Below, one piece after another: positions 7,891 through 15,301 of a DNA stretch of 64,000 nt. This stretch comes from Burkholderiales bacterium (lineage in GTDB: Bacteria > Pseudomonadota > Gammaproteobacteria > Burkholderiales > SG8-41). The notes under the pieces were generated by a model that saw only the letters and a list, made by a program, of their open reading frames with translations, had not been told where the DNA came from and did no database searches. Made by a program: the position numbers and the translations under genes. The DNA lies in NCBI GenBank assembly GCA_019635015.1, contig JAHCAG010000014.1:1-64000 (forward strand), in the 5' to 3' direction. Positions within the stretch are counted from its first letter, which is position 1, and every line of letters begins with the position of its first letter.

Positions 7891-8783
7891 TATTTGACCG
7901 TGTAACGCTGCTCCATCTCGTCCAGCACCTTCATGCCCATCAGGTCGTTGAGCTCCTCGAAGCCGACCTGCAGATCAGTGCGTTCGATGACCTTGTTCTG
8001 CCCGACGACCTCGTCCTTGAACACTTCCAGCGCATTCATCATGCCGCGCAGTGCGGCCGTGGTCAGCAGGCGCGGGTAACTGACACCCCCGACACCGATG
8101 TCCTGCAATTGTCTGGGCGACATCAGCGGCGTGGTTTTGCGCGGACGCATGCCAAGGCCCATGTTCACGATCAGCGGCTTGGGCACGTTCTTCGCAACCT
8201 TCGCGATGTCTTCCTTCGACAGCAGCGCATCGGCGTACATCACGTCGGCGCCGGCCTCGGCATACATGTTAAGACGGCGGATCGCCTCATCCACGCCATG
8301 CGGACCGGCGGCATCGGTGCGGGAAACAATCACGAAATCGTTATCCCGGCGCGCGTCGACCGCGGCCTTCACCTTCTGCACCATCTCTTCGGCGGTGATG
8401 CAGGCCTTGCCGGCCATGTGACCGCAGCGTTTCGGCCACACCTGATCCTCGATCATCAGCGCCGCCATGCCGGCCTTCTCGAATGCGCGCACCACGAAGT
8501 GCACCGTCATCGCGTTGCCGTAGCCGGTGTCGGCGTCGGCGCGCAGCAGGAGGTCGGAACAATCTGCGAGGCGCCGCGCGTTGTTCAGGTTCTCCTCGAA
8601 AGTCATCACGCCGCGGTCGGCCCAGCCCATCCGGCTCTCCGATACGCCGGCGCCGGAAATCGACGCGGTCTTGAAACCGGCCCGCTCAATCAGGCGCACG
8701 CTGTAGCCGTCATAGACGCCGGGTTGTATCAGGATCTCCTTGCTGTACATCAAGTCCTTGAACTGCTTGCCTCTGCTTGCCAT
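7890..8783 (-). CDS. Isocitrate lyase/PEP mutase superfamily lyase (methylisocitrate- or dimethylmalate-lyase-like)
   Basis: A 297-residue TIM-barrel enzyme. ADADTGYGN (82-90) supplies the Mg ligands, IEDQ (111-114) is the next conserved site, and PKRCGH at 117-122 contains the catalytic cysteine Cys120 that marks lyases rather than phosphonomutases. Likely reaction: C-C cleavage of a 2-hydroxy di/tricarboxylate to pyruvate (or glyoxylate) plus a second acid. AAGGAGG precedes the ATG. It is directly upstream of the LeuCD-like hydratase on the same strand, so hydratase and lyase probably act in sequence. A paralogue is divergently transcribed from 8931. Confidence 0.85.
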   Translation of the reverse strand: MASRGKQFKDLMYSKEILIQPGVYDGYSVRLIERAGFKTASISGAGVSESRMGWADRGVMTFEENLNNARRLADCSDLLLRADADTGYGNAMTVHFVVRAFEKAGMAALMIEDQVWPKRCGHMAGKACITAEEMVQKVKAAVDARRDNDFVIVSRTDAAGPHGVDEAIRRLNMYAEAGADVMYADALLSKEDIAKVAKNVPKPLIVNMGLGMRPRKTTPLMSPRQLQDIGVGGVSYPRLLTTAALRGMMNALEVFKDEVVGQNKVIERTDLQVGFEELNDLMGMKVLDEMEQRYTVK

Positions 8784-8930
8784 GTGAAATCCTCCTTGGT
8801 CCCTGGGTATGAATGTGTCCGATTGTAAAACCGGCGGAACAGCGGGTGCGGCAAGTTACCGGATCATGGACTGTGTCACTGCAACGGGCATGACGCAGGA
8901 CTAAAATACGGCAAACATCCGGAGGAATCC

Positions 8931-9866
8931 ATGCGCATCCGAACCACCACGCAACTGCGCCAATTGCTGCGCGGCGGCAAAACACTCGTCAAACCCGGCG
9001 CGTACAACGCGCTGTCGGCAAAAATCATCGAAAAAGCCGGCTTTCAGTGTTGCGGTGTGACCGGTTACGGCGTTTCGGCCTCGCTGCTCGGCAAGCCCGA
9101 TGTCGGCCTGATCACGCTGGACGAAATCGTGATGATCACGCGCTATATCGCGCGTGCCGTGAAAATCCCGGTGATTGCCGATGCCGATACCGGATTCGGA
9201 AATGCAATCAACGTCATGCGCACAGTCGAGGATTTCATCACTGCCGGTGCGGCCGCCATCCACATCGAGGACCAGGTCGCGCCCAAACGCTGCGGCCATG
9301 TCGCCGGCAAGCAGATCATCCCGCTGGAGGAAATGGCCGGCAAGCTGCGCGCCGCCGACCGTGTACGCCGCGAACTGGACCCCGATTTTGTATTGATCGC
9401 GCGTTGTGATGCCCGCGGCATCGCCGGCGGCAGCGTCGACGAACTGATCCGCCGCGCCAATGCCTACATCGATGCCGGTGCCGACATGATTTTTCCGGAA
9501 GCGCTGACCTCGGAAGCCGAACTGGAGCGCTGCGCCCGGGAGATCAAGGGGCCCCTTCACTTCAACCGAACCGGGGTTTCACCGCGTCTGCCGGTATCAC
9601 GCCTCAATGAACTCGGCATCGCAATGGTATCCAACGCCACCGGCTCGCTGCGCTCCTCCACGGTCGCCATGGTGGATTATTTTGCCGAATTCGCGAAAGA
9701 CGACGTCGAAGCCGTAAAACGCTTTGAGGCACGCACCAAAGACCACCCCGCCGGCAACATGCACGCCTTCATCGGCTTTTCCGACATCAAGAAGCTGGAG
9801 GAGGAATTCCTGCCCAGCGCCGAAGTATTGGCCAAGTACGAGGGCTCGGTCGGTTTCCAGCCCTGA
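8931..9866 (+). CDS. Isocitrate lyase/PEP mutase superfamily lyase, second copy
   Basis: A 311-residue paralogue of the lyase encoded at 7890-8783, on the opposite strand. The same landmarks are present: ADADTGFGN around 83-91, HIEDQ at 111-115 and PKRCGH at 118-123 with Cys121 as catalytic base/acid. CGGAGGA lies 7 nt before the ATG. Sequence differences around the N-terminal substrate loop (SLLGKPD versus SRMGWAD) suggest a different substrate. It is followed 37 bp later by a Bug substrate receptor in the same direction, so uptake and cleavage of one carboxylate may be co-expressed. The 147-bp divergent region 8784-8930 should hold both promoters. Confidence 0.85.
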   Translation: MRIRTTTQLRQLLRGGKTLVKPGAYNALSAKIIEKAGFQCCGVTGYGVSASLLGKPDVGLITLDEIVMITRYIARAVKIPVIADADTGFGNAINVMRTVEDFITAGAAAIHIEDQVAPKRCGHVAGKQIIPLEEMAGKLRAADRVRRELDPDFVLIARCDARGIAGGSVDELIRRANAYIDAGADMIFPEALTSEAELERCAREIKGPLHFNRTGVSPRLPVSRLNELGIAMVSNATGSLRSSTVAMVDYFAEFAKDDVEAVKRFEARTKDHPAGNMHAFIGFSDIKKLEEEFLPSAEVLAKYEGSVGFQP

Positions 9867-9903
9867 TATCCGAAGCAGCCCATTACAACGAGGAGACCCG
9901 CAA

Positions 9904-10869
9904 ATGCGCACCCTATTGAACCTTCTGGCCGCAACAGCCCTGGCCGCTTCCGGCATGGCCTTCGCGCAGGCCTATCCGGCCAAACCCATCCGCATCGTCG
10001 TTGTCAGCACCCCCGGCGGCAGCGTGGACACCCTGGCACGAACCGTCGGTCCCCGGCTCGCGGAACGCTGGGGCCAGCAGGTGCTGGTGGACAACCGTCC
10101 CGGCGCCGGCGGCGCGATCGCCGCAGAAATTGTCGCGAAGGCGCCGCCCGACGGTTACACGCTGATCATGGGCACCGTCGCATCGTTCGCCACCAATGTC
10201 AGCCTGCGCAAGTCACTGCCCTATGACCCGGTGAAGGATTTCTCGCCAATCTCGCTGGTCGCGACCCAGAACCTGATGCTGCTGATTCATCCGTCGGTGC
10301 CGGCCAAATCGGTCCGGGAACTGACGGCACTCGCGAAGAAACAGCCGGGCGTGCTGTCCTTTGCATCGGCGGGCAACGGCACCGGCGGCCACCTCTCCGG
10401 GGAGCTGTACAGGATGCTCGCCGGCATTGATCTGCTGCACGTGCCGTACAAGGGCGTGCAGCCGGCCCTGATCGATGTGGTCAGCGGCCAGGTGTCGATG
10501 ACCTTCGCCAGCATCATTTCCGCGATGCCGCAGGTCAGGAACAACCGGCTGCGTCCGCTCGCGGTGACCGGCGGCCAGCGTTCACCTGCGGCTAAGGAAC
10601 TGCCAACGATGATCGAAGCCGGGGTCAAGGGTTATGAATCCGCCACCTGGTACGGCCTGCTCGCGCCGGCCGGCACTCCGGCGGACATCGTCACCAAGCT
10701 CAACACCGAAGTCGTGGCCATCCTGAAAAGCCCGGAAATGAACGACCGCCTGTCCAAGGAAGGCGCGGATCCGGTCGGCAACAGCCCGGCTGAATTCGCC
10801 AAATACATCCAGTCTGAAATCGAGAAATGGCGGAAAGTGATCCGGGCTGCCGGGATTCAGCCGAGCTGA
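9904..10869 (+). CDS. Bug-family tripartite tricarboxylate receptor (TctC-like)
   Basis: A 321-residue periplasmic solute receptor. The N-terminus MRTLLNLLAATALAASGMAF ends in AQA, a clear Sec signal peptide, followed by YPAKPIRIVV and the STPGGSVDTLAR loop that replaces the usual PGGxxD carboxylate-binding motif with little change. GAGGAG lies about 9 nt before the ATG at 9904. Bug proteins feed TctAB permeases; the only tctBA genes in the window are 33 kb away, so this is an orphan receptor. Its position after a lyase suggests it binds that enzyme's substrate. A strong terminator follows. Confidence 0.92.
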   Translation: MRTLLNLLAATALAASGMAFAQAYPAKPIRIVVVSTPGGSVDTLARTVGPRLAERWGQQVLVDNRPGAGGAIAAEIVAKAPPDGYTLIMGTVASFATNVSLRKSLPYDPVKDFSPISLVATQNLMLLIHPSVPAKSVRELTALAKKQPGVLSFASAGNGTGGHLSGELYRMLAGIDLLHVPYKGVQPALIDVVSGQVSMTFASIISAMPQVRNNRLRPLAVTGGQRSPAAKELPTMIEAGVKGYESATWYGLLAPAGTPADIVTKLNTEVVAILKSPEMNDRLSKEGADPVGNSPAEFAKYIQSEIEKWRKVIRAAGIQPS

Positions 10870-10885
10870 CCGGGTCATTGTGGAA

Positions 10886-10923
10886 ACAAAAGAGGGCTCC
10901 TTGTGGAGCCCTCTTTTGTTTTC
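10886..10923 (+). terminator. Bidirectional rho-independent terminator
   Basis: A perfect 15-bp stem (10886-10900 with 10905-10919) closed by a TTGT loop and flanked by A- and T-rich tracts (TTTTGTTTT on the plus strand, the mirror on the minus strand). It ends the Bug receptor transcript on the plus strand and can also end the DUF2892 transcript coming from the other side. Confidence 0.93.
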
Positions 10924-10994
10924 ACTGGCCAGAGCAAGGCAATTCAGTTCATCGGAAAAGTTGCACTCCCCCCATATTCGACGCAGACAGCCGG

Positions 10995-11183
10995 TCAACG
11001 GCTGCGACAGCTTGACCAGCCGAACGGCAGATACGCCGGACACCATCCGATGATGCCGGTCGCCAGGGGAACAACGCCGATCCAGCCCCAGACACCCACG
11101 GTGCCTGTCGCGGCAAGCCCGATCAGGATCAGCCCTGCCGTGATGCGCGCCGCACGGTCGATTCCACCCACATTCGCTTTCAT
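10995..11183 (-). CDS. DUF2892 small inner-membrane protein
   Basis: A 62-residue protein, MKANVGGIDRAARI followed by a single hydrophobic region and ending in WCPAYLPFGWSSC. This matches the DUF2892 family, which also forms the membrane part of YgaP-type rhodanese proteins and is common in sulfur-metabolism operons. The C-terminal cysteines are typical. GGAGG precedes the ATG. A CRP-type palindrome lies at 11245-11264, about 71 nt upstream of the start codon, matching the one in front of the YeeE/YedE pair, so it is probably co-regulated by the neighbouring Crp/Fnr protein. Function: unknown role linked to sulfane-sulfur handling. Confidence 0.85.
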   Translation of the reverse strand: MKANVGGIDRAARITAGLILIGLAATGTVGVWGWIGVVPLATGIIGWCPAYLPFGWSSCRSR

Positions 11184-11244
11184 TGCCGCCTCCGTCCCGT
11201 TCCGGTTGATGACCGGCTGAATTTAAGGGGCATGCCGCCCGCAG

Positions 11245-11264
11245 TCTGTGACCTGGGTTACAGA
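11245..11264 (-). promoter_or_regulatory. CRP/FNR-type operator upstream of the DUF2892 gene
   Basis: Half-sites TCTGTGAC and GTTACAGA around a CTGG spacer, an inverted repeat with one mismatch. A candidate -10 (TTAAAT on the minus strand, 11221-11226) would place the operator centre about 40 bp upstream of transcription start, the class II activator position. Very similar to the site at 12013-12032. Confidence 0.6.
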
Positions 11265-11280
11265 GTCCGCTGCGGCGGTT

Positions 11281-11970
11281 TTATCCGCGGGCGATGTCCG
11301 ACAGCGCCTTTGGATCGCTGACAGCGATCCGTTCCCGCGACAGGCTGACCCAGCCGCGGGTTTCAAAGCCCCGCAGCAGCCGGCTCACGATTTCGCGCAC
11401 GCTGCCAAGTTCGTCGGCCAGTGCCTGGTGCGTCTCCTCGATGACCGGCCCCCGCCGTATCAGCAGTTGCGCCAGACGCTGATCAAGCCGGCGAAACGCC
11501 ACCTCCTCCACGAGTTCCATGACCTCGGTCAGCCGCGTCGCGTAGAGTCCGAATACGAAACGGCGAAACGGCTCATGCTCCAGCAAAAGGGCCTGGAAGG
11601 ATTCCGGCGACAGCATCAGCAGCGTGACTTCGTTTTCGGCTATCCCGGTCGCCCGGTAGTCGGACTGACCCAGCAGGCATCCGCCGGACAGGATGCAGCC
11701 GTCTCCGGGCTCGACACGGTAGAGCAGGATTTCGCGTCCGTTGGGCGCCACCTTGACCACGCGGACTGCACCTGTCAGCAACAGCGGGAATCCACGGCAG
11801 GGCTCCTGGGCATCAAAAAGGACGGTGTTGACCGGAACCTGCACCAACTGTGCGGCCGCCAGCAAGCTGTCCAGTCTCCGGTCGGGCAACCCCGCCAGAG
11901 CAGGAAAATTTTCGAGCACCTGGGCCCGCAAAACCCTGGGTTCCATCCGGTATTCCCGCCGACTCGTCAT
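11281..11970 (-). CDS. Crp/Fnr-family transcriptional regulator
   Basis: A 229-residue regulator: cyclic-nucleotide-binding-like beta-roll (about 20-130), dimerisation helix (about 135-165) and winged helix-turn-helix (about 178-212). The recognition helix SVREIVSRLLR carries Arg192, Glu193 and Arg197 in the same spacing as E. coli CRP, predicting recognition of TGTGA half-sites, which are indeed present at 11245-11264 and 12013-12032. Three cysteines (58, 92, 98) lie in the sensor domain, but not in the FNR N-terminal cluster pattern; redox or persulfide sensing is possible. The second palindrome lies 52 bp upstream of its own start, so autoregulation is likely. Met9 is an alternative start. 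Confidence 0.9.
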   Translation of the reverse strand: MTSRREYRMEPRVLRAQVLENFPALAGLPDRRLDSLLAAAQLVQVPVNTVLFDAQEPCRGFPLLLTGAVRVVKVAPNGREILLYRVEPGDGCILSGGCLLGQSDYRATGIAENEVTLLMLSPESFQALLLEHEPFRRFVFGLYATRLTEVMELVEEVAFRRLDQRLAQLLIRRGPVIEETHQALADELGSVREIVSRLLRGFETRGWVSLSRERIAVSDPKALSDIARG

Positions 11971-12012
11971 TCACTTCAGTATACCGGCATCCTTCCGCAG
12001 CCTCCGTTACGC

Positions 12013-12032
12013 TTTGTGACCGCAGTCACTGA
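12013..12032. promoter_or_regulatory. CRP/FNR-type operator between the regulator and the YeeE/YedE genes
   Basis: TTTGTGAC, CGCA, GTCACTGA: a core perfect inverted repeat GTGAC-N4-GTCAC in the divergent intergenic region. A candidate extended -10 (TGCATACT, with hexamer CATACT at 12052-12057) puts the operator centre near -41.5 for the plus-strand transcript. It shares TTGTGACC or CTGTGACC and the GTyAC arm with the operator at 11245-11264. Confidence 0.6.
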
Positions 12033-12092
12033 AATCCCGCATCCCCTTTTGCATACTGTCGCCAAACCGGAATTCTTCCGAAGGAGTTGCAC

Positions 12093-12617
12093 ATGAGTCC
12101 GATTTCGAAACAAGTGAACTGGTCGCCTTATCTGGTCGGCGCCGGCATCGGCGTGCTGAGCTGGGTCGTATTCGTCGTCGTCGCCAACCCCATCGGCATC
12201 ACCACGGCGATCTCACAGGTCGCCGGCGGCGTGGCCGGAATGGCTGTCGGCGGCGAAGCGGTTACCCAGAATCCGTACTGGGCAAAACATCCGATGAAAC
12301 TCGACTACGGCACCCTGTTCCTGGTCGGAACATTTATCGGCGCCCTGCTCTCGGCACTGGCCTCGCGCAGCTTCAGGATCGAAACCGTCCCGTCGGTTTG
12401 GCAGGAGCGTTTCGGCCCCTCGGTGACACGCCGCATGGTGGTGGCTTTCATCGGCGGCGCGCTGGCGATGTACGGCGCCCGCATGGCCGGCGGCTGCACC
12501 AGCGGCAACGGCATTTCTCAGGGTCTGCAACTCGCCGTGGTGGGCTGGACTTTCCTCGTCGTGATGTTTGCATCCGGGCTCGTCACCGCCTGGCTGCTGT
12601 TCCGCCCCCGCAACTGA
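12093..12617 (+). CDS. YeeE/YedE-family sulfur transporter, first half
   Basis: A 174-residue membrane protein with about four hydrophobic segments and the family signature ARMAGGCTSGNGISQG, in which Cys135 is the conserved cysteine that relays thiosulfate or sulfane sulfur in YeeE-type transporters. AAGGAG lies 6 nt before the ATG at 12093. The second half of the transporter follows after 24 bp. Split YeeE/YedE pairs of this size are common in Proteobacteria, where they are linked to rhodanese, DUF2892 or sulfur-oxidation genes. The operator at 12013-12032 indicates control by the adjacent Crp/Fnr protein. Confidence 0.88.
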   Translation: MSPISKQVNWSPYLVGAGIGVLSWVVFVVVANPIGITTAISQVAGGVAGMAVGGEAVTQNPYWAKHPMKLDYGTLFLVGTFIGALLSALASRSFRIETVPSVWQERFGPSVTRRMVVAFIGGALAMYGARMAGGCTSGNGISQGLQLAVVGWTFLVVMFASGLVTAWLLFRPRN

Positions 12618-12641
12618 ATTTACTGGACAAGGAGAAACGAC

Positions 12642-13196
12642 ATGTTCCCGATCACCGGCAATGCCGCCCTCATACTCGCCGTCGTCTTCGGCGCCGCCTT
12701 CGGCTGGTTGCTGCACCGCGGCAGGGTGCTCGACTACAACGTCATCATCAACCAGTTCCGTTTCCGCGACTTCACGGTGCTCAAGGTGATGTTCACCGCC
12801 ATCGTGGTCGGCGGCATCGGCGTGCTCGCACTTGTGCACCTCGGCGCGGCAAAATTCCATGTCCGCGATGCCAACATGCTTGCCACCATCATCGGCGCGG
12901 CAATCTTCGGGGTCGGCATGGTACTTTACGGCTACTGCCCTGGCACCGGCGTGGCCGCCATTGCAACCGGCAAGCTGCATGCGCTGGTCGGCGCGGTCGG
13001 CATGATCTTCGGCGCAATGCTCTACGCCGCGTCCTTCGCCTGGGTAAACAGCCACATCCTGTCGGTGTGGAAACTGGGCAAGGTGACACTCGCCGGCATC
13101 AGCGGCCTGCCGCATGCCGTTCTGCTCGGGCTTCTGGCCGCCGCAGCAATCGCGCTGTTCGTCACCGTCGAGCGCAGCGGCGTGGAACGGCGCTGA
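12642..13196 (+). CDS. YeeE/YedE-family sulfur transporter, second half
   Basis: A 184-residue membrane protein with about five hydrophobic segments. The conserved GYCPGTGVAAIATGK motif contains Cys99, the counterpart of the cysteine in the upstream partner; the two proteins together correspond to one full-length YeeE. AAGGAG precedes the ATG. It is the last gene of this operon: the next gene is convergent and begins at its stop codon with no intergenic space (13196/13197). Substrate is probably thiosulfate or another reduced sulfur compound, inferred from the family. Confidence 0.88.
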   Translation: MFPITGNAALILAVVFGAAFGWLLHRGRVLDYNVIINQFRFRDFTVLKVMFTAIVVGGIGVLALVHLGAAKFHVRDANMLATIIGAAIFGVGMVLYGYCPGTGVAAIATGKLHALVGAVGMIFGAMLYAASFAWVNSHILSVWKLGKVTLAGISGLPHAVLLGLLAAAAIALFVTVERSGVERR

Positions 13197-13973
13197 CTAC
13201 CAGGCCACCGCGCCTCCGTCGACCGGGATGATGGCCCCGGTCATGAAGTTGGAAGCCTGCGAGGCCAGCAGCACCGCGATGCCCTTCAGGTCGTCGGGTC
13301 CGCCGGTGCGCTTCAGCGGGATCTCGCGCTCGACGTTGTCCTTGTTCTTCACATACATCTTCTCGTTGATCGGCGTTACGAAAAAACCGGGACAGATGCA
13401 GTTGACCTGGATGTTGTGCTGCGCCCACTTCACCGCGAGGTCGCGGGTGAAATTCACCAGCGCGCCCTTGCTCGAGCCGTAGGCGATGGAGTTGTAGGCC
13501 GCCGGGTTGCGGCCGACGAGACCGGCGATCGAGGCGATATTGACGATCTTGCCGCGGCGCTGCTTGATGAATTCGCGGCCCAGCACCTGCGAGCAGAGGA
13601 AGGGCGCAGTGATGTTGAGATCAAACACCTGCTGCCAGCGTTCCAGCGGCGTGTCCTCCGGCGGTGCCACCCAGGCGCGGCCGGCGTTGTTGAACAGGAT
13701 GTCGACGCGACCGAACTTCGCCAGCACGGCATCCTTCAGTTTCTCGACCTGATCCGCCTTGGTCACGTCGCAACCGAGTGCCAGCGCCTTCACGCCCAGC
13801 TTCTCGATCTGGCCGGCGGCCTCCTCGCAGACCTCGACGCGACGCGAGCAGATCACGATATTGGCGCCGGCCTCGGCCAGCCCCTTCGCCATCTGCAGGC
13901 CGATGCCGGTGGCGCCGCCGGTGACGACGGCCACCTGGCCTTCGAGATTCATCAATTCTTGGACTCTTGCCAT
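13197..13973 (-). CDS. Short-chain dehydrogenase/reductase (SDR) family oxidoreductase
   Basis: A 258-residue classical SDR: cofactor motif TGGATGIG (18-25), NNAG (95-98), catalytic Ser148, Tyr165 and Lys169 (YGSSK). I start at the ATG 13971-13973, preceded by AGGAG 6 nt upstream; the TTG further upstream is less likely. It is on the same strand as the acyl-CoA dehydrogenase and acyl-CoA synthetase, so it may oxidise a hydroxyacyl intermediate or an alcohol in the same pathway; the substrate cannot be assigned. An AT-rich IHF-like repeat lies immediately upstream of its ribosome site. Confidence 0.88.
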   Translation of the reverse strand: MARVQELMNLEGQVAVVTGGATGIGLQMAKGLAEAGANIVICSRRVEVCEEAAGQIEKLGVKALALGCDVTKADQVEKLKDAVLAKFGRVDILFNNAGRAWVAPPEDTPLERWQQVFDLNITAPFLCSQVLGREFIKQRRGKIVNIASIAGLVGRNPAAYNSIAYGSSKGALVNFTRDLAVKWAQHNIQVNCICPGFFVTPINEKMYVKNKDNVEREIPLKRTGGPDDLKGIAVLLASQASNFMTGAIIPVDGGAVAW

Positions 13974-13993
13974 CTGGGTCTCCTGCAAAACTT

Positions 13994-14023
13994 AAAATAT
14001 CAATAAAATCAAACACTTATAAA
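13994..14023 (+). repeat. AT-rich IHF-like motif, copy 2
   Basis: 30-bp copy between the SDR gene and the acyl-CoA dehydrogenase gene, oriented against their transcription. Bases 14007-14019 match WATCAANNNNTTR exactly (AATCAA ACAC TTA). Confidence 0.75.
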
Positions 14024-14037
14024 ATAATGATAGAACA

Positions 14038-15174
14038 TCAATCCTTCAGCAGCAAGCCGGCGATGATGTTGCGCTGGATCTCCGATGTGCCCTCGTAGAT
14101 GCGCACGATGCGCGCGTCGCGGAAAGTGGTTTCAATGCCGACCTCGCGCATGTAACCCATGCCGCCGTGGATCTGCACCGCGGCATCGACCACGCGGCCC
14201 AGTGCTTCGGTGGCGAACAGCTTGGCCGTCGAGGCCTCCATCGTGCCGCGCTCGCCGCGCATAAGGGTGTCGATCGCGCGCTGCGTCAATCCGCGCGCTG
14301 CGTCACGCGCGACCGCCATGTCGGCCAGCATCCACTGCAAACCCTGGTGTTCGGCGAGTTTTTTGCCGCCCTGGCTGCGGGTTTTCATGTATTCGGCGGT
14401 CTGGTCGATCAGCTTGTCCATCATGCCGCAGCAGCGCGCCGACACCGTGACCCGCCCCGCGGTCAGTGTCTTCATCGCCTGCACATAACCCATGCCCTCG
14501 GCCCCGAGCAGGTTGTCCGCCGGCACTTCGCAATTCGTGAAGGCCAGCGGCGCCGTGGTGCAGCCGTGCATGCCCATTTTCAGCTCGTTTTTGCCGATGC
14601 TGAAGCCCGGCATGCCGCGCTCGACGAGGAAGGCGGAAATGCCCTTGATGCCCTTCGATTTGTCGGTGATCGCCATCACCGTGAACACCTGCGCCAGCCC
14701 GGCGTTGGTGATATAGATCTTTTCGCCGTTGAGAATGTAACGGTCGCCCTTTTTTACCGCCATGGTGCGCATCGCCGCCGGATCGGAGCCGGCCTGCGGT
14801 TCTGTCAGCGCGAAGGCGCCGACCCATTCGCCGCTGGCCATTTTCGGCAGGAACTTCTGCTTCTGCGCGTCGTTGCCCAGAGCGGTGATGCCGGTGGTGC
14901 TGATGCCGGTGTGATTGCCGATCAGGGTGGCGAATCCGTAGTTGGTCCGCCCCATGACCTCCTCGATCGCGCATTTGCCGGCGAGGTCGAGGCCGCTGCC
15001 GCCGTATTCCTCGGGAATGGTCAGCCCGAACAGACCCATGTCGCGGGCGAGTTTGATGAGATCCTCGGGAATCGCATCGTTCTCCTCGATCCAGCGCGAA
15101 CGCGGATCGACCTCGTCACGGACGAATTTCGCGACTTCGTCGCAAAGCAGGCGGACTTCTTGGGAAACGGCCAT
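14038..15174 (-). CDS. Acyl-CoA dehydrogenase
   Basis: A 378-residue FAD enzyme of full family length. It has the helical N-terminal domain with IPEEYGGSGLD, the flavin-contact region FALTEPQAGSD, and the C-terminal YEGTSEIQ, in which Glu361 is the usual catalytic base that abstracts the alpha proton of the acyl-CoA. It introduces a 2,3 double bond into an acyl-CoA and needs ETF as acceptor. AAGGGG lies upstream of the ATG. The ADP-forming acyl-CoA synthetase gene lies upstream on the same strand, separated by repeat element B, so activation and first oxidation step are probably coupled. Chain-length specificity is unknown. Confidence 0.93.
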   Translation of the reverse strand: MAVSQEVRLLCDEVAKFVRDEVDPRSRWIEENDAIPEDLIKLARDMGLFGLTIPEEYGGSGLDLAGKCAIEEVMGRTNYGFATLIGNHTGISTTGITALGNDAQKQKFLPKMASGEWVGAFALTEPQAGSDPAAMRTMAVKKGDRYILNGEKIYITNAGLAQVFTVMAITDKSKGIKGISAFLVERGMPGFSIGKNELKMGMHGCTTAPLAFTNCEVPADNLLGAEGMGYVQAMKTLTAGRVTVSARCCGMMDKLIDQTAEYMKTRSQGGKKLAEHQGLQWMLADMAVARDAARGLTQRAIDTLMRGERGTMEASTAKLFATEALGRVVDAAVQIHGGMGYMREVGIETTFRDARIVRIYEGTSEIQRNIIAGLLLKD

Positions 15175-15197
15175 GACAACCCCTTAAAACCTAAAAA

Positions 15198-15288
15198 CAG
15201 CCACAGAGGACACAGAGAGCACAGAGAGCACAGAGAAAAACCAAACCTCTGTTTTTGTTTTTTGCAGTTCTCTGTGTCCTCTGTGGCT
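15198..15288. repeat. CACAGAG inverted-repeat element B
   Basis: Left arm AGCCACAGAGGACACAGAG with two further GCACAGAGA units (15199-15240) and right arm CTCTGTGTCCTCTGTGGCT (15270-15288), about 30 nt apart. It lies between the acyl-CoA synthetase and acyl-CoA dehydrogenase genes and is the cleanest of the three copies. Confidence 0.88.
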
Positions 15289-15301
15289 AAAGTTTTTACC
15301 T

